Origin: Puffinus mauretanicus
Taxonomy: Eukaryota; Chordata; Aves; Procellariiformes; Procellariidae
Assembly: GCA_023333565.1 (NCBI GenBank)
Contig: JAJKFH010002689.1
Span: 62,001 to 126,000, forward strand
Length of the DNA: 64,000 nucleotides
Reading direction: 5' to 3'
The notes under the pieces were generated by a model that made no database searches, had not been told where the DNA came from, and saw only the letters and a list, made by a program, of their open reading frames with translations. Of the stretch, positions 30,841 to 44,700 are shown piece by piece. A program made the translations under genes and the position numbers. Each line of letters begins with the position of its first letter. Position 1 is the stretch's first letter.

Positions 30841-32165
30841 AAGGGTTAGGAGGGAAGATACGAACAAGTGTCTAATATAGACAGTTACTGCAGCTATAAA
30901 GTGTAACCTGCTGGACCGAGCCGGAGGGACAGGGACGGGGACGGGGAGGTCCAGCAGAGACGGCGCAGGCGTCCCCGAGCCGACCGTCCTCCCGCTCACG
31001 GGTCTCATCCTGACGTTAATCAGCGTCAGAAGGTTTGAGAGCCCTTGAGAACCAAACAGTCTGTGAACAGCGACTGTCCTCGCGCTCCACCAACCCCCTG
31101 GGGATCCGGATACCCGGAGTAAGGCCATTCCGCTTGGTCTTTTTAAAAAAAAAAAAAAAAAAAAAGAATTTTAAAAAAAAATGCTTTTTCTTAAAAAATA
31201 TCAGCTTGTGTCGCATCCACTTTAAAAGCTTGAAGTGGAAGGTGGGAAGAGACTTGGCTCTGAAACATCAACTAAAAAAATCCCTTTCTACACCACTACA
31301 TTCTTTGTTTCCTTAGCAATCATTGCTAATTAGTATAGAAACCCCTTGCACTACCGCAAGGGCAAACTTTAAATTACTTTTTTTTATATATATAAAAAAG
31401 AACGGAGGATTCTAACCCACCGGGAACACGGGGAACAGTCACTTCATTTCTTTAAAAAAAGCATTTAGTGAAAATAAAGATCAGTCCAACATCTGCTCTG
31501 AGATCTCCAGAGAAGCGCCTGCAGCCGGCGTGGGCCAGGCGTCGCCGCAGGGAAATGGCAGAACAATCCCTCCTTTCAGCTTATTATTTTGTTCAAAATC
31601 GGACTCAAAACGCCCCGTACTTCTGTGGAGGCAGAAGTCCGTCCCATTTACGTAGGAATCTCAGTTTCAAGCCGCCGGGAGCACTGGTGTCGACCGCGGC
31701 TACGATACAGGCAAGATATCAAAAGGGAGCCGAGCTATAAAAACGGGAACGGTTTTGCACGTGGTGCCCACAGCAGGACGGAGGGCAGGGGGAGGGAACG
31801 GAGCAGGCTGGGTTTGGTCCGTTTGCTTAAGAAATACTTTAAAAGTGCGTCCCTTACAAAGATCCCACTTGGCGGGGAAGGGATGAAAGGGCTTCGTTTA
31901 AAAACCGGGGGACAAAGCAATCCAAAACCTCCCTGACGTCTTAAAAGCTTCGCACATTCAAAGTCCTCCGAGCAACACAGCGCGGCACCTAGCTCTTCTC
32001 GTCGCTGTCTCAGGGCGATGCAAGATTGAAAATGGAGGAGGCTCCGGCAGCCAGGAGCGGCTGGCGGGGGAGAGGAGCTCGTCCACGGTCAGCGCAGCTT
32101 CTGCTCCCCCTTTCTGCCTCTCTCACATGAGATACTTTATGGTGGAACACTGAAAAAAAACCATA

Positions 32166-32171
32166 TTTATT
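32166..32171 (-). terminator. PIP5K1A: Candidate proximal poly(A) signal of PIP5K1A
   Basis: AATAAA on the minus strand, about 580 nt after the predicted stop, followed by a T-rich stretch. This is the only canonical signal I found between the stop codon and the PSMD4 promoter. Confidence 0.45.
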
Positions 32172-32747
32172 AAAAAAAAAAAGAATTACTATATTGCAGG
32201 ACTAAAAAGAAGTGATATGACTGAATTCAGAGAAACATTTAAATTAGAAACTTGTTTAAAATACAAAATAAAACCACATTGCTCTGTCGCAAACTGCCCC
32301 AACGAGGCTCTAATGCCCGTTTCCCCCCCAGTAACTCCGAAGAGTCGCCCGTTCTCGCAAGGTTTGTGGTGTCGGCACCGTAAGCAGCTAACTCCCTGAA
32401 AGTCAGGTCCCTTTCCAGAGGGCTTCAGCCCACGCGGAGCAGTTCCTCCTCCTCCTCCCGACAGCCGGCTTTGCTCCCGCCAGGCTTCAAAGAAAGGAGG
32501 ACAGCAGGGACACAGTGGTGGGCTCTGCTGTGAGATTTCCAGGTGCCCGAGGCTCAGCCATGCTGGCTCGGTCTTTGTTAATACTATCCCAGTAGGTGTA
32601 GCCCAGCCTTCCAGCTTTTAGGTTTCTGTCCAGATAAGATTTCTTTTAAAAAAAAAATATAATAAATCAGCAACAGGGGCTGAACGTTTGTCAGACTCCA
32701 CAGACCACAGAACAATCTGCTTCCATCGCGGCGGTCTCGGTGTTTCT

Positions 32748-35700
32748 TCACTGTGAAGAGAGAAGAGGGGGAGATGCTGGGGAGGGGTCTGCCTTCCTCT
32801 GAGGAAGAGCAGCAGGAGGTCTCCTGCCTGGTCTTCCCCTAAACCTCCTCCACCCTGGGAGAGGCAGAGTGGAGGGGGCTGTTGAGTTCAGCCTTACCCC
32901 AACCACCATCTTACATTAAAACAGGAGGGTCTGTGAGTATTTATCGTCCGCCGCGGGGACAGCAAGATGAGCCTGCTCAGCTTCACCCCGTTTTATCTCT
33001 GCCATCAGACCCACCCTGGGCCCTCAGGAAAGAGGAACGTCTCTGCTTTGCCTCCTGCTTATCTAATTTAAGGCAGTTGGGGCAGCAGATTATCACTAAG
33101 AGCACGAACGGTGCCTAGCACAAGGCAGGCTGAGCCTTCGCATACCAGGGGGGGATGAAGAACATCTGCTCCGGCTCTGGTTGACACACCCCGCGCAGTG
33201 TCCGCGTTCCCAGCACAACTAGGGACCACGTAACCCCACAACTCTCCATCCGCCTCCAGAGCCGCTCTTTTCCTCCTAGCCAGGCAGTACTCACAAAGCT
33301 TATCTCTGTCTCTTGCAGGTCTTCGAGCTGCTCTCTCAGCTCTGCGGAGCGCTCGGGTATGGAAGGCCCTGGGGAGCCGCTGGGGAAACAGAAGGGGGAG
33401 ACCTGTAAAGCAGTTTTTAAAAGTGAGCTGTCAATAAGTCACATCTCCAGGGCTGCCCTGCTGCACCCAGCCAACGGAACGTCCCAGCACGGCACAAAGG
33501 CGTTTGTTAGGCAGGTTTAATATGGAGGCACAGGCAACACAATCCCTGCTGGGCCAGGCACCCAAAACACCACCTAGAAAATCATCCCCCCTAGTTGATG
33601 GCGACTTCAGACATTAGAAACGAGGATCTTTTGTCCAGCCAAGCAGCAGCACCTCTTTACAGAAGCCTTCAAGCACCTCATCAACATAGAGATGGTCCTG
33701 GGTGAAAACAGTCCAGGGACAAAGAACCCAGGAAGCACCAGAGCTCAGCGAGTCTCAGCCCTTCCAGAGGCAGCCTTGTTTGAAAAAGCCCCTGGCAAAC
33801 CTTTTACAAACCTTTTACGCTCTGAATGCGAGCTATAGCCTGACAGCAGGGTGTAGAACGTGGGCATGCCGAGCACCTGGTACATCGCCAAGGAGAAAAG
33901 GTGGGGCACGGAAAACGACTTGCTTTACTCTAATACCCCCTGTTATTTTCCCATTTCTTTCAGGATCCTACAGCTAAAAGGCTGCAACCTGCTGGCTGAG
34001 GAACTCCAATTCCCAGCTTGGGCCCTTCCCCACTTCCCACTGAGGATATGGTGACCGCAGCTTCCCTCCTTGCCCCCTGAGTGAGAAGTCAAGTCTGCCA
34101 GCGCGTACTTCACCTAGGGCAAGCGGTCAGGGCTCTCCCGTGCACTGGCGCCTAACAGAGGAGGTTTCAGGACTGCCTACGGTCGGCGTGACCCGCTTGG
34201 CCCTCCTGCAGCTAACACCCAGAGCTTGTCACAGCCTGCTTGCAGTGGGTGCCTTAATTAGTGGGTATTCGATTGCTTGTTGCCCAAGTACAGGAAGCAT
34301 GAGCTGTTCAGTCATCAGGCTACACGTCACCCGCGCCAACACCCTTGGATCAACACCCAAATGGAGACATGGGGACCCTCGCCGGGAAGGCGCAGCTCCC
34401 TCTCTGCCTGATCGTGCCTCACCTATGCGCCCGGTTACTCTGAGCTGCTCTGGCTTCCTCCTCTGCTGAGCTCTCTACCTGGTGACTCGCTGCTTCTGAC
34501 CTACGCAGAAATTAAAGGCGAGGATGCTCAGTGTTGGTTACAGCGCACATAGCCCTTGAGGTTTGTCTTAATTAGCACTAAGCAGCACTGTCCTAACGCA
34601 GGGCTGCAGGACGAATCATGGAATCATTTAGGTTGGAAAAGACCCTTAAGATCCAGTCCAACCATTAACCTAACACTGCCAAGTCCACCACTAAATTACA
34701 GTGCTTAGGAGAAAAAGACGTGCCCCTCTCAGACAGAGGGGATCACCCTCTGGAACCCCTTGCCACAGGATGCCGGTCAGCAGCTTCCATTCCCAGCGGC
34801 ACGTGCCGATGTTTAGGTGTCCCCAACGCCAGCACGCTTCTGCCAGAGGTTAATGACAGAGCTGGGCTGAGGACCAGGGGAATCCCAGCCTCGCGAGGGC
34901 ACCCACGCCTGCACGGTATCGCTTACGCCACCGCGGAGAGCACGTCTTCGACACACAGGTTGCACACCGCAAACAGAGGCACGTGGCAACATTTCTGAGG
35001 CAGGCGTGAGGCCGTGCTGCAAAAGAGAGACCGAGGTTGTCGTAGCACGGACGGGAGGGCTGAGCTCGTGTCCCTAAGGCAGACCTGGAACGGGACAGAT
35101 CCTGCCTTCCCCCTGTGCCCACCCCTAGAAGAGCAGAACCTCTAGCTGGAGAGATTTTGGGTGAGATCTCTCCCCTTTGTACAGGACTACAGAGATTTAA
35201 CAGGTTACCTCCCCGAAGGGTGGTAAACACCCCGCTAGACTGCCTGATTCTGTGGAGAGGAAGAAAAAAAACCTTTTAAATCCATTCAACAAGTTGCGTT
35301 GTTATAAGTCAATAATCCACAAATCGCTTTCAACCTTTTCAGGGTTTGCAGAGCTTTACAGATCTCCCAAGGTCACAAAAGTGGATTTAAGCCTCTGAGA
35401 ACAGGTCTGATGTAAGGAGCTCAGATCCCGAGGCCCCTCATGGGAGAAAACACTGCTCCCTTCTCCCTCCTGGGTTTCATTACCACCGTCTGGCGCTGGC
35501 ACATGGTTTTATGGGATGCTGGCAAAGGGTAATCACATGCTCGAGTGCCGCAGGGTACGGTAAGCGGCGTGCTCCGCTCCAGAGGTACCTGGGGCAAACA
35601 CAGATCAGGCTTTGTACCTGGGGAACCACTTGGGACTCAACCCAACCGTGCAGCAGGTTTGATCTTACCTACCAGAACCCGTGTTTTTACCAAGAAGGGT

Positions 35701-38700
35701 GCTCAGTGCCACGCGGGGTAAGGAGGATGCCATCCTGAGAGGTTTTACCATTGAGTCTTTCAGCAGACAGACACGTTAAGGACTGCTGAGCCTTGGCACA
35801 GGGACCCACTGTCACAGCACTGCGTTTTAGGAGTGAACTGACTGTACAGAAGCTCTGTAACTGCTGGCCAGCCACAAGCGTGAGGCCAAATCCCAGGGTA
35901 AGTCTCACTGAGCGCACCCTCTAGACAGGAGAAGGTTTCAGGCAAAGTCTGGTTCCTCCCCTCACCTAGACAGGAAGATGCCGGGAGCTGTTCTAGTCAA
36001 ATCCTTTGCTGAGCTGTCAGCTTTATGCACTTGTACGCCCACTGACCTACGTAGAGATTGAAGGAGAGAGACCCGCAGTTAAGTCAATAAAAAGAACGCC
36101 TCAGGCATGCTGACGTACTGGAAAGGAGCAGCTCTGGTTTAGGATCCCTACCAAGAAGTTTCCACGTTTTACAGAGGCAGTAAGAGGTGTTAATTGCAAT
36201 TGCATCTTGGTCTCCTGCAGCTCCACAGAGAGCAGACACTTCCATCAGTGCCACTGTGCAGGCAGTGGGTCAGGAATGGGGAAGATGCCTTCCGATCGCT
36301 TCCGGGAAGAGAAGTTAACACCTCAGAACAACTTCTACGAAAGGGATCGTCCTCTGACCACAGCTCCTCCTCGTCCCTGCTAGTCTTACTACTTCAGCAA
36401 GAAATGGAACATTCAAAGGCAGCCACCAGCTCCCTCAGGGCTCTCCATGCATTTCAGCTTCTGAGACATTTTGAACTGCACCTGCACACATCCCTGCAGC
36501 CTCCTTTCCCCAGGAGTTGTAGGAGCTCAATGCTGACCCAATCAGTAAGTTGCAAGAGAGCCCAACCCTCTGAAAAGAGCAGCAGGAGGGTCATCTCCAG
36601 CACCACCCATCACCGCGTTAAGGCTCTTCACGTACATTTTGGCAGTGACAATTTCACCAACTCACTTTAATTAGCACAATTACCTCAACTCCAGAACAAA
36701 GCCATTAAATGCAGACCACACAAGGAACTAAAAGCCACTGGGACCTCCACGCAGCCCAAGCAGAAGATGCAAGATCATGTCACCTGTGACGGACTGCACG
36801 CAGGAACGGCGATGCTCCCCCCTTGCACATGCTTGAACCGACAGCAATGAACTTGCTTAACAACACAGGGACCGCTCAAACGGGTATTTCTGCAAGCATG
36901 CCAAAAACCGAAACATCCCATAAAGCAGCACAGAGCCCTCCCACAGCTCGCGAACCTGACTCGCCGGAGCCGCTGGCCTGCCATGCGCCGAAACAGCACG
37001 AGCCTTACCTATTTGCGGGCGAGTTGAGGCCTCCGCTGCCCAAGGAAGAAGTGGACAGGGTTGTTGCGATGGAATCGCTGTTAGCTTCGTCTACCGGCAG
37101 GGTCCTGGGCAGGAGATCTGGGCGACCAAGGTGGGAACCTGAGTTGAAGCACAGACTGTTCCATCACCCACACAAGCAGGATGGTGTGGCACGAGCTCCC
37201 ACGCTAGCCACGGGTGCGGGATCCCACCCAAGACATCCAAGACACCCAAGCACTGAAGAACCAGCCCTGCACGCAGCTCTGTTCCAAGTCCAAGTCTCCA
37301 CGTGACTGCCTAGCCCAGCTTCTCCCCTGACACAAACCCCACGGGCAGGAGCCGTTGGGAAGAGACCAGGCAAACGGGACTGCCACACAGCCTCAGCCCA
37401 CTCCCCACGGGGAGCGTGGCCACGCTGGATGCTTGGACGAGGCTGAAAGATCCCATGAAGACGCATGAAGAAACAATTCCCCACCTCCACAACCTGGTCT
37501 TATCCTGCTTGTGAGTAAAGACTGGCTTTTACTGAAACGTGAGGTTTATCATCCTGCCCTGCATTTGTTGCAACAGAATACTTGGAAACAGCCGAGCCTT
37601 TAAGGGCTCGCTGCTCCTCCAGGCTTTCTCACGGTGCTGTCAAAGACCATTTGGTGTTTATGAGTTTTTGGCCCTGTCTGGTTTCTTGCACCCACAACCC
37701 CAGAGAACAGGCCCTCCGCTGGCAAGACCACAAAACGAAGTGGAGGTGTCTTATACAGCTCGGGAGGCAGCAAGCTTTGACTAGACAAATATAAGCTGAA
37801 AAATAACTTCTGTAGGCTTTTTTTTTTTAGCCCAGGCACCAACCTTGCTCGACATCCGCCTCTGTCGTTACTTGTGCTTTTGTCTCGCACGACATGTGCG
37901 ACTGGGAAGGCACTCCTCCTTGGCAGCTCCGCCGAGGAACTGTTGTGCCAGACCGGCTCTTCTTAGAAGGGGATGGCTTTACTTAAGGACAAAAAAAAAA
38001 AAAAAAAAAACAAAAACAGAAAGCATTTTTCTAACACGTTCAGGAAGGAATAAAAGACCCGACGCAGCAATTTTCCAGTGACAGTCTGGCGCGAGGGCTG
38101 TGCCCTGAAGGAACAAGCTGATGGGTGAAACAGCTCCTACAAGGTCACATCCGTGAGGCAAGAACAATCTAGGAGGAAGGAAGGGGTGACACAGCACAAC
38201 AGACTTCCTAAAGCTCTGGCACGCTGTCGTCCACCTTTCCAAACCACAGCTGCTGAGCAGGGAGAAGCCAGAAACCACGGCAATTGCGGAGGGTACAGCT
38301 GCGCAGAGGTACTTACGTGGTATTTTCTTGAATGCTGTGTTGCACATGAACCGTTGGAACCTTTCGGCGTAGAAGCTGGGTCTGTGCACAGATACAGTGT
38401 CCTAGAAGTCCAAGGGACAAACATTAACGTGTGAATCTGAATTAGTAAGTGATCAAGGTTAACATGAGCTTCTCTCAGGCTGTTCGCCTTGAAACACACG
38501 CTACGTTGGACTAGGAACAGTCAGGGATTCTCACAGTCGCTCTCACTAGTGGCTGCAAAAAGCAGATTAGCTACAAACAGTAGGGGTTATATACAAAGCA
38601 ATCAATACTTGTTAATGAACAAGTAGGTGACCAGCATTAACAAAACCAACTTTTTTGAGAGTACCTAAAAAGTAATACTTTTATATAAGAGGGCAAACAC

Positions 38701-41700
38701 ACACATGCCTTAGATATCCAAGATTCTTGCCCAGAAGGAGCAAGGACAGCAGGCACAGTTTAACAAGACGCTGGTATTCTTGCTAAACAAGTTAAAAAGT
38801 GGTATTTTTCTACTTACCCCATCGTGTACAAGGGCCTTCCAAGAGTGCTCCAGCTTCTTGACAAATCTGACACAGGAAAGAATGAAGAACAATTTTCCCA
38901 GCAAGTCCCACTCTCTGTATCATGTCATGCTCGCTCAGTACTAAGCCTGGCTTCTGACCACAGTGGCAGCACAGCCCGAACAGACTACTTGGCTTTGGAT
39001 TCTCTTCATTGTCCCATTTTTCTACGGCCGTTCCACAGACACCAGGGCTGATTGCAGCTCACTCTCCCAAAGGGAGAGTTTCACAGGCATAATTATCAAG
39101 GGCAGTTAACTTGCAATGACATTTAGCAGAGACTTTACATGTGTAACCCTCTGCACATTACATTTTAACATAAATAGAAGAAAAGGTAAGCCTTACAGCT
39201 ATCTTTCATTTTACAGGGAGATGTGGTTATGGCCATTTTAAGGCACCACTTGTTTTTTCCTTGCCACTTCCTGCACAGTGCCTGTGTACAACAACTACAG
39301 CATACAAAAACAACTTCATAAGAGTAAATCTATTCCGGGAACATGAAGTAAATACAGTAAGCAAGACCCAGAAATTAATCCCAAAATGCCCAACTTCAAG
39401 GAAACAGAAAGTGGTTAATTAAAAAAAAAACCCCACATTTATTTGTGTCTTAACTATTTCTTGAAAGCCAATCTTGACAACCAAGCAGGGGCAAACAATG
39501 CCGGAAAATGGTCTTTACCCGCAGGCGATACAAAGCTGTTATTAAATGTTTCTTACCTGTAGGACTGCAACACATCAATGATGCCGATGTACAGCAGCAG
39601 CCTCTCCCCCTTCGCGTTGCGGGCTGGAATGCCTCCCATCCTAGAAGAGGACAGGGCACAACCATGAAACAGGGTGTTCTCACACCCCGCTGCCTCTCTC
39701 ACACAGCCTAGCGTGGGCTGGATATTACACGAACTCATTAACAAGCGTCTACATGCAGGAGGCACCTACTGATCAGCTAACGCATCGGGGAAGACAAGTC
39801 AGAGCAAACGCTATGGCAGTAAGTTAGCTAAACCTCCTGAGAACTGACCCCCTTTTCCCTCTGTGTGACGATTTAATTGAAGATAAGGATCAATCCCGAC
39901 TCATCCACGAGAGGAGACCAAGCAACCGTAAAGACCATCTACTACCGTCCATACTAAGATGGCAGCTGGACTTTAAGGGCTGTTAAGCCCGACCTAACAA
40001 AGCACTCACTACGCCTCTTAGAGGTGGATGGAAATAACTAGTTGGAGCTGCCAATAACCGGTGGGCAGAGAACTCTCAAATGCCACCTGGAAGGTGAGAA
40101 AATCTTTTGTGCGTTGAGGAAGGGAAATCAAAGACAAAAGCACAAAATTTGACATCAAGACCTCTGCCTTGTGTGACAGCAATCCTGTATAGCCCAGCCT
40201 GCACCTAAGTGAAGTCTCCATTAGCCAAGCTTGGGTTTCACCCCTCACTCCTCGCAGTATTTCACTGGGAACAGCAACACCGACACAGACTTACTGGTCA
40301 TCTGTTTCTATGGTGCCACCTCGCCGGGCCTCTCCTTGGATGGATTCCATGGCTGTCGAGTAGAGGGCCTTCTGGGCAGCGGGTCGCCGCATATCGGTCT
40401 GGGATGTCCCATCTGCCATCGCGTGCTCTCTCTGCGCCAGATCGATGTTATGGATTGCAACAAGCAAACTGTAATCCATGATTTTAAAGCTCTGCAGGAC
40501 CTGGGCAGAAAGTCAACAAAGGCTCACTCGTTACTGCAAGCCCAGTGAAACCGTCAGAGCAGACATTTTCAGAAGCCTACTCAGCATTTTTGCCTGGAGC
40601 CCCAAGCGCACTGAGGGGATGGCTTTTAAGCCACAGCTCGTGCACAGTCAGCTCATCTACAGTCGCCAAAGGGAGTTAGAGGAAAGCCATCAGTGGTACT
40701 CCTGTGCAGACGGGGACCCAAGCCAGGGGAGAACAGTCTTTTGCACGGCCGCCCAGCTGACAACCGGAGACCAGACTCAGTCGAGCACCCCGCCCCTCTG
40801 CCCAGATCCTGCCCTGCTCCAGAGCTCAACCTCGGCAGAGGGTTCCTCCACCTCTCGAGGCAGTGCTGGGTTTAATTCAGGTTGGAAACACTGAACGAAA
40901 CTGTGGTCCAGGTCTTGCTTCTTGTCCACACCATCACCAAAAAAAAACGGGTTCTCTAAGTCAACACCCCAGCAGAGGCTACAAGGGCGGCAGCTCCCAC
41001 CTCCTTTTCGTGGGAAAGGCTCAGAAAAAGGAAGTAACTCTCCATGCCGCCCTTCACCCTTCCACTTACCAAACAGTCTCTCTGTAACGTTTTGCACAGA
41101 GCATTATACATGTCAGAGTCTAAGAAGAGGCCATCAGGGATGTCCTGCATAAAATCCAAGTCCTTGTATGTTGGGAAGACCTTCTCCCGCTCCTTCTGGG
41201 ATGCTCGGCGTTTGTAGGTGGAGCCCTTCAGGTCGTATTTCAGGTGCATTTTGACAGAGCGCGGCAGTAGGTTGTTCATCACGACAATGCGAATGTTTTT
41301 GCCTCCGGCCTGAACACAGTACAAGCCGTAAAACTTTGGCAGCAGCGTCCTTGGGTTCTGGTTCAAATTCTGAAACGCCAAAGACAAAGAAATACCTTCA
41401 AAGCCATTCTGGTTATTCGCGTGCCAGCAGAGGAGTTATTTGCTCCTTCCTGCGCTTCTGTATTGAGATGGAGCTGGCAGTGATTCAAAGCCATTGCCAA
41501 AGAAGCTAAGAGACAAGGGCAGGTGAACACGGGGAACAGATGGGTGATGTCTGCAGCTGTTAATAACCTCTCTGCAAAGCTGAATGGGTCAGATAAAGAT
41601 TGTAGGAAGGAAGGAAGGAGTTGCTGCTCATCCACACAGAAGCTAAGCTGGGGAGGCTTCTGAGCAAAGGAAGATCTTGTGCTTAGCCTTTTTAAATTTG

Positions 41701-44700
41701 GCACTTAGGTCAAGCTAAATACATCAGCATAGAGATGGATCCAAACTCTCGCGGCTACAGAAGGCACTAGGCAGAATTTTGAAGAAAAAAGATGTGGTTC
41801 TGGGATATAATCACAGCAAAAATATTTGCGGGTTCAGAAGCAGTTTAAGGAATTCAGCTCGTGGCCCCAACAGCATCAAAAGTCCTAAGGCACTTCTATA
41901 CGGCAGGACTACCTCGTGGCTCAATTCCCTTTCACAGAGGTGGTTTGTAAAGGCCAGGCTGGACATAAGCACGAGCAGTCAGATCACACACACATCGTGT
42001 TCAGGGTGGGATCTGATTTTGCTCCAGACCTGATAGTCTTTTTTGCTACAGCCACTTTCATAAAACTAATACGTCTTTACTTCCAAAGCTGCTGCTTCTA
42101 TATATAGAAACTTAAAGTCAGAGCTCTTTAACAGGATACTTTATCTTTGCAGACAGAACCAAGTATAGTCCTGGGAAGGGAAACACAAGCACAGCTTTGC
42201 AAGACAAAGCATCATAGGCGTGACGCTGTGCAGCAAGGAAGCAACGAACAGTTCTCAGCGGGTCACGAAGCAGCCTGCAATCCGCCAAAAGGGTCCGAGT
42301 CACAAAGTGCAACCCAAGAGCCCTGCGCAGCACGCCAGGCTCGCGATACGCAGGGAGCTTGTGTTAGTCCATAACTGTCTTTGTCACTGGACAGTGGAGA
42401 GAGAAGCTGCCGCTCAGCTGGGGCACGGATCAAACCTCCACTCACACCTACCGGGCAGTACATAACAACATCCGTCACACGTGTACATTTGGGGGACCCT
42501 TCCGTAGCTTGCAGAGAAAGCCTCGCCCAAGCGACTTACCATGTAGTAGCCAGGCAGCAGCTTCTGTAAGAACTCAGCCTCTTTGTGCTGAACCGTTTTG
42601 ATGATAAACTCATCGTCGCTGGATACGTAGAAGAGGGATCCACTGGCCCCGGAGTTTGAAAGTTCAATGAGTGGCTCATTGCAGAGCGAGTACTGAGGAG
42701 GACAAGGTGAGAAACACAGAGGTGAGAGAGACATCAACAGGAAACTTCAGTGCAAAGGCTCTTCCTTTTAAACATTAACAGAGGCAAACCCCAGGGTCAC
42801 ATACAGCATCCACCGCTGTGCTTACAGAGCCTGCCGTGGGGCCTCACAGTGCTCCATAGCTCCGAGAGGGGGAAGAGGACAAACACCCGTCACACAGAGT
42901 ACGCAACAAACGGGAACCTGGTCCAACCACCAACATACCAGATAGTCGTCTGGTCGGATCCCAAACAGCTCCCGGAAATAACGAAAGGCCACTGGAGCAT
43001 AGGTTTTGAACCGAAAGTCATTGTAGTGATGGGCTGGGGTCAGGTTACTCCCTTCACTGATCAAGGAGAGAAGCACACACAAGTATTTGTATTTGAAACA
43101 TTTCTTAAGAAACTGCCCTAAAAGCAAACACCCCCTGGCTGGCTGCTTCTAACACACTGGAGGGCTAGAAAGCACCCGCCCTAAAGGGACACATGCAGGC
43201 AGCACCACAGCAAGCCTGCATTTGTTCACACGACTGATGGTGGACGTATATAGGGAAGAGCCAGGGTTCTTCAGAAGGAGGTCGCCTGTTTTTCCGGCAG
43301 GAGCCAGAGTTGGTCTGTAAGCAGTGCACTGAGTAGCTCTGCTCAGGAGACCTGTGCTCGCTCCTGCACTCAACTGTCCTGGTTTGGTGCTGCTTCCCCA
43401 CGTGCAAGCAGGGTTAGCAACTAACGCTGCTACTCACCAAAGCACCAGAGAAAGAAGAAAGCATGCACCGACCTTGGGAAGAAAATACTTTCTACTACGT
43501 AGAAATCTTGCATGAGAACATCTCTTTCGGGTTTGGTGCTCAAGCTTCCAACCGTGTGTGTAATGCCCAGCTGAATGGCACCTTTCAAGGCAGATGATGT
43601 CGTCTGGAGGGGCAGAGAAACTGAGTTAGACAATGTGGGGCAGCAGACTGGAAATAGGAGTGAAAGAAAAGAGAGCCCCAAGTTTAAAGAGCACTGTTAG
43701 CTGGGGTTCAGCTTCCGTCATTTCTTCCTCATTGACTAACGCTGCTTTGGCGATGGGAACACCCCTACGTCCCTGACAGCATCCTACTCAATCCTTGCAC
43801 TCTGGGTGGTCGAGCAGTAAGAGACTTGAATTGGAATCAACATCCAGCTGGTCCTTAAAAGACTGAATTTCATATCATCCTCCCACAGCACTCATCTCTA
43901 CATCCTGCAGTCAGAGGGGGAAGATATCCAGGGAGAGATTGTCTTGTGCCCCTACAAATAAACACACTCCTTGACACCTTGGTCTGCCGAGTCTTGGAAC
44001 TATGCACTTTGAAGCTTGCCCCTCCCCAGCTTGGGCACAGACTTGGCTCTTCTACAGGACAAGGCAGGCACGGCCAGCACACAACGCACACTTCTGTTTG
44101 CTGCTATCGCATCCCTCCGTCTGCCTCTCTTGCTAGATCGTGGCTCTTTAACCGTAAGGAGTTCACTGTCATTTTTAAGTAAGGAGCAAAGACATGAACC
44201 CCACTCCTGCATCCTCTGCACAAACTGTCCAAGAACAATGTACGACTGTGTTCTCGCAACAGCTACTCACATCAAGAGTCCTCTTCTGCCTATGAGACAC
44301 ATGATCTCATCCCAGACCACTGAGACGTGCTTCAGCCTAGCTCGTGCTACGGGCTGTCTTTCCCAGAACAGCCCAGATGAGATCTGCTCAACACCCCGAT
44401 GTTTTATGGCCTGGCAGTTCCCCGAGCACAGAGATACGAACTCTGCTATAAAGCCTGCTGGAAATATTGAGGCTGCAGAGCAGGTGCAGGTTGGATTTGT
44501 GCTCTGCAGCTCATGGACATTTCACTTGGCTTATACATAAAGCAACTGGACCCAGAACAAGACCCAGGGCTCACGATCCAACTAGTTTGTGTTTGTTTCC
44601 TTAAGCTAAACAAAGCCCAGCCCCCTGCCACATGCAAGAAATCACTGTACATCAAAGCATTTGGCAGCAGAGGACACCACAGTATCTGGGGACAAACATT

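Larger units (their letters stand above)
30247..32747 (-). other. PIP5K1A: Probable PIP5K1A 3' UTR and downstream sequence
   Basis: This stretch follows the PIP5K1A stop on the minus strand and shows no open frame of note. It contains AT-rich sequence, poly(A) runs on the plus strand (18 A at 30,767-30,784, then further A runs; 21 A at 31,145-31,165), and a TTGG/G-rich element at 30,807-30,840. The extent depends on which poly(A) signal is used: proximal (~600 nt UTR) or distal (~2.5 kb). Mammalian PIP5K1A also has a long 3' UTR. Confidence 0.5.

Noticed and set aside
30767..31165. Poly(A) runs considered as retrogene or SINE tails
   Set aside because: No retrocopy or SINE body precedes them and no target-site duplications were seen; they are better read as T-rich tracts in the PIP5K1A 3' UTR.
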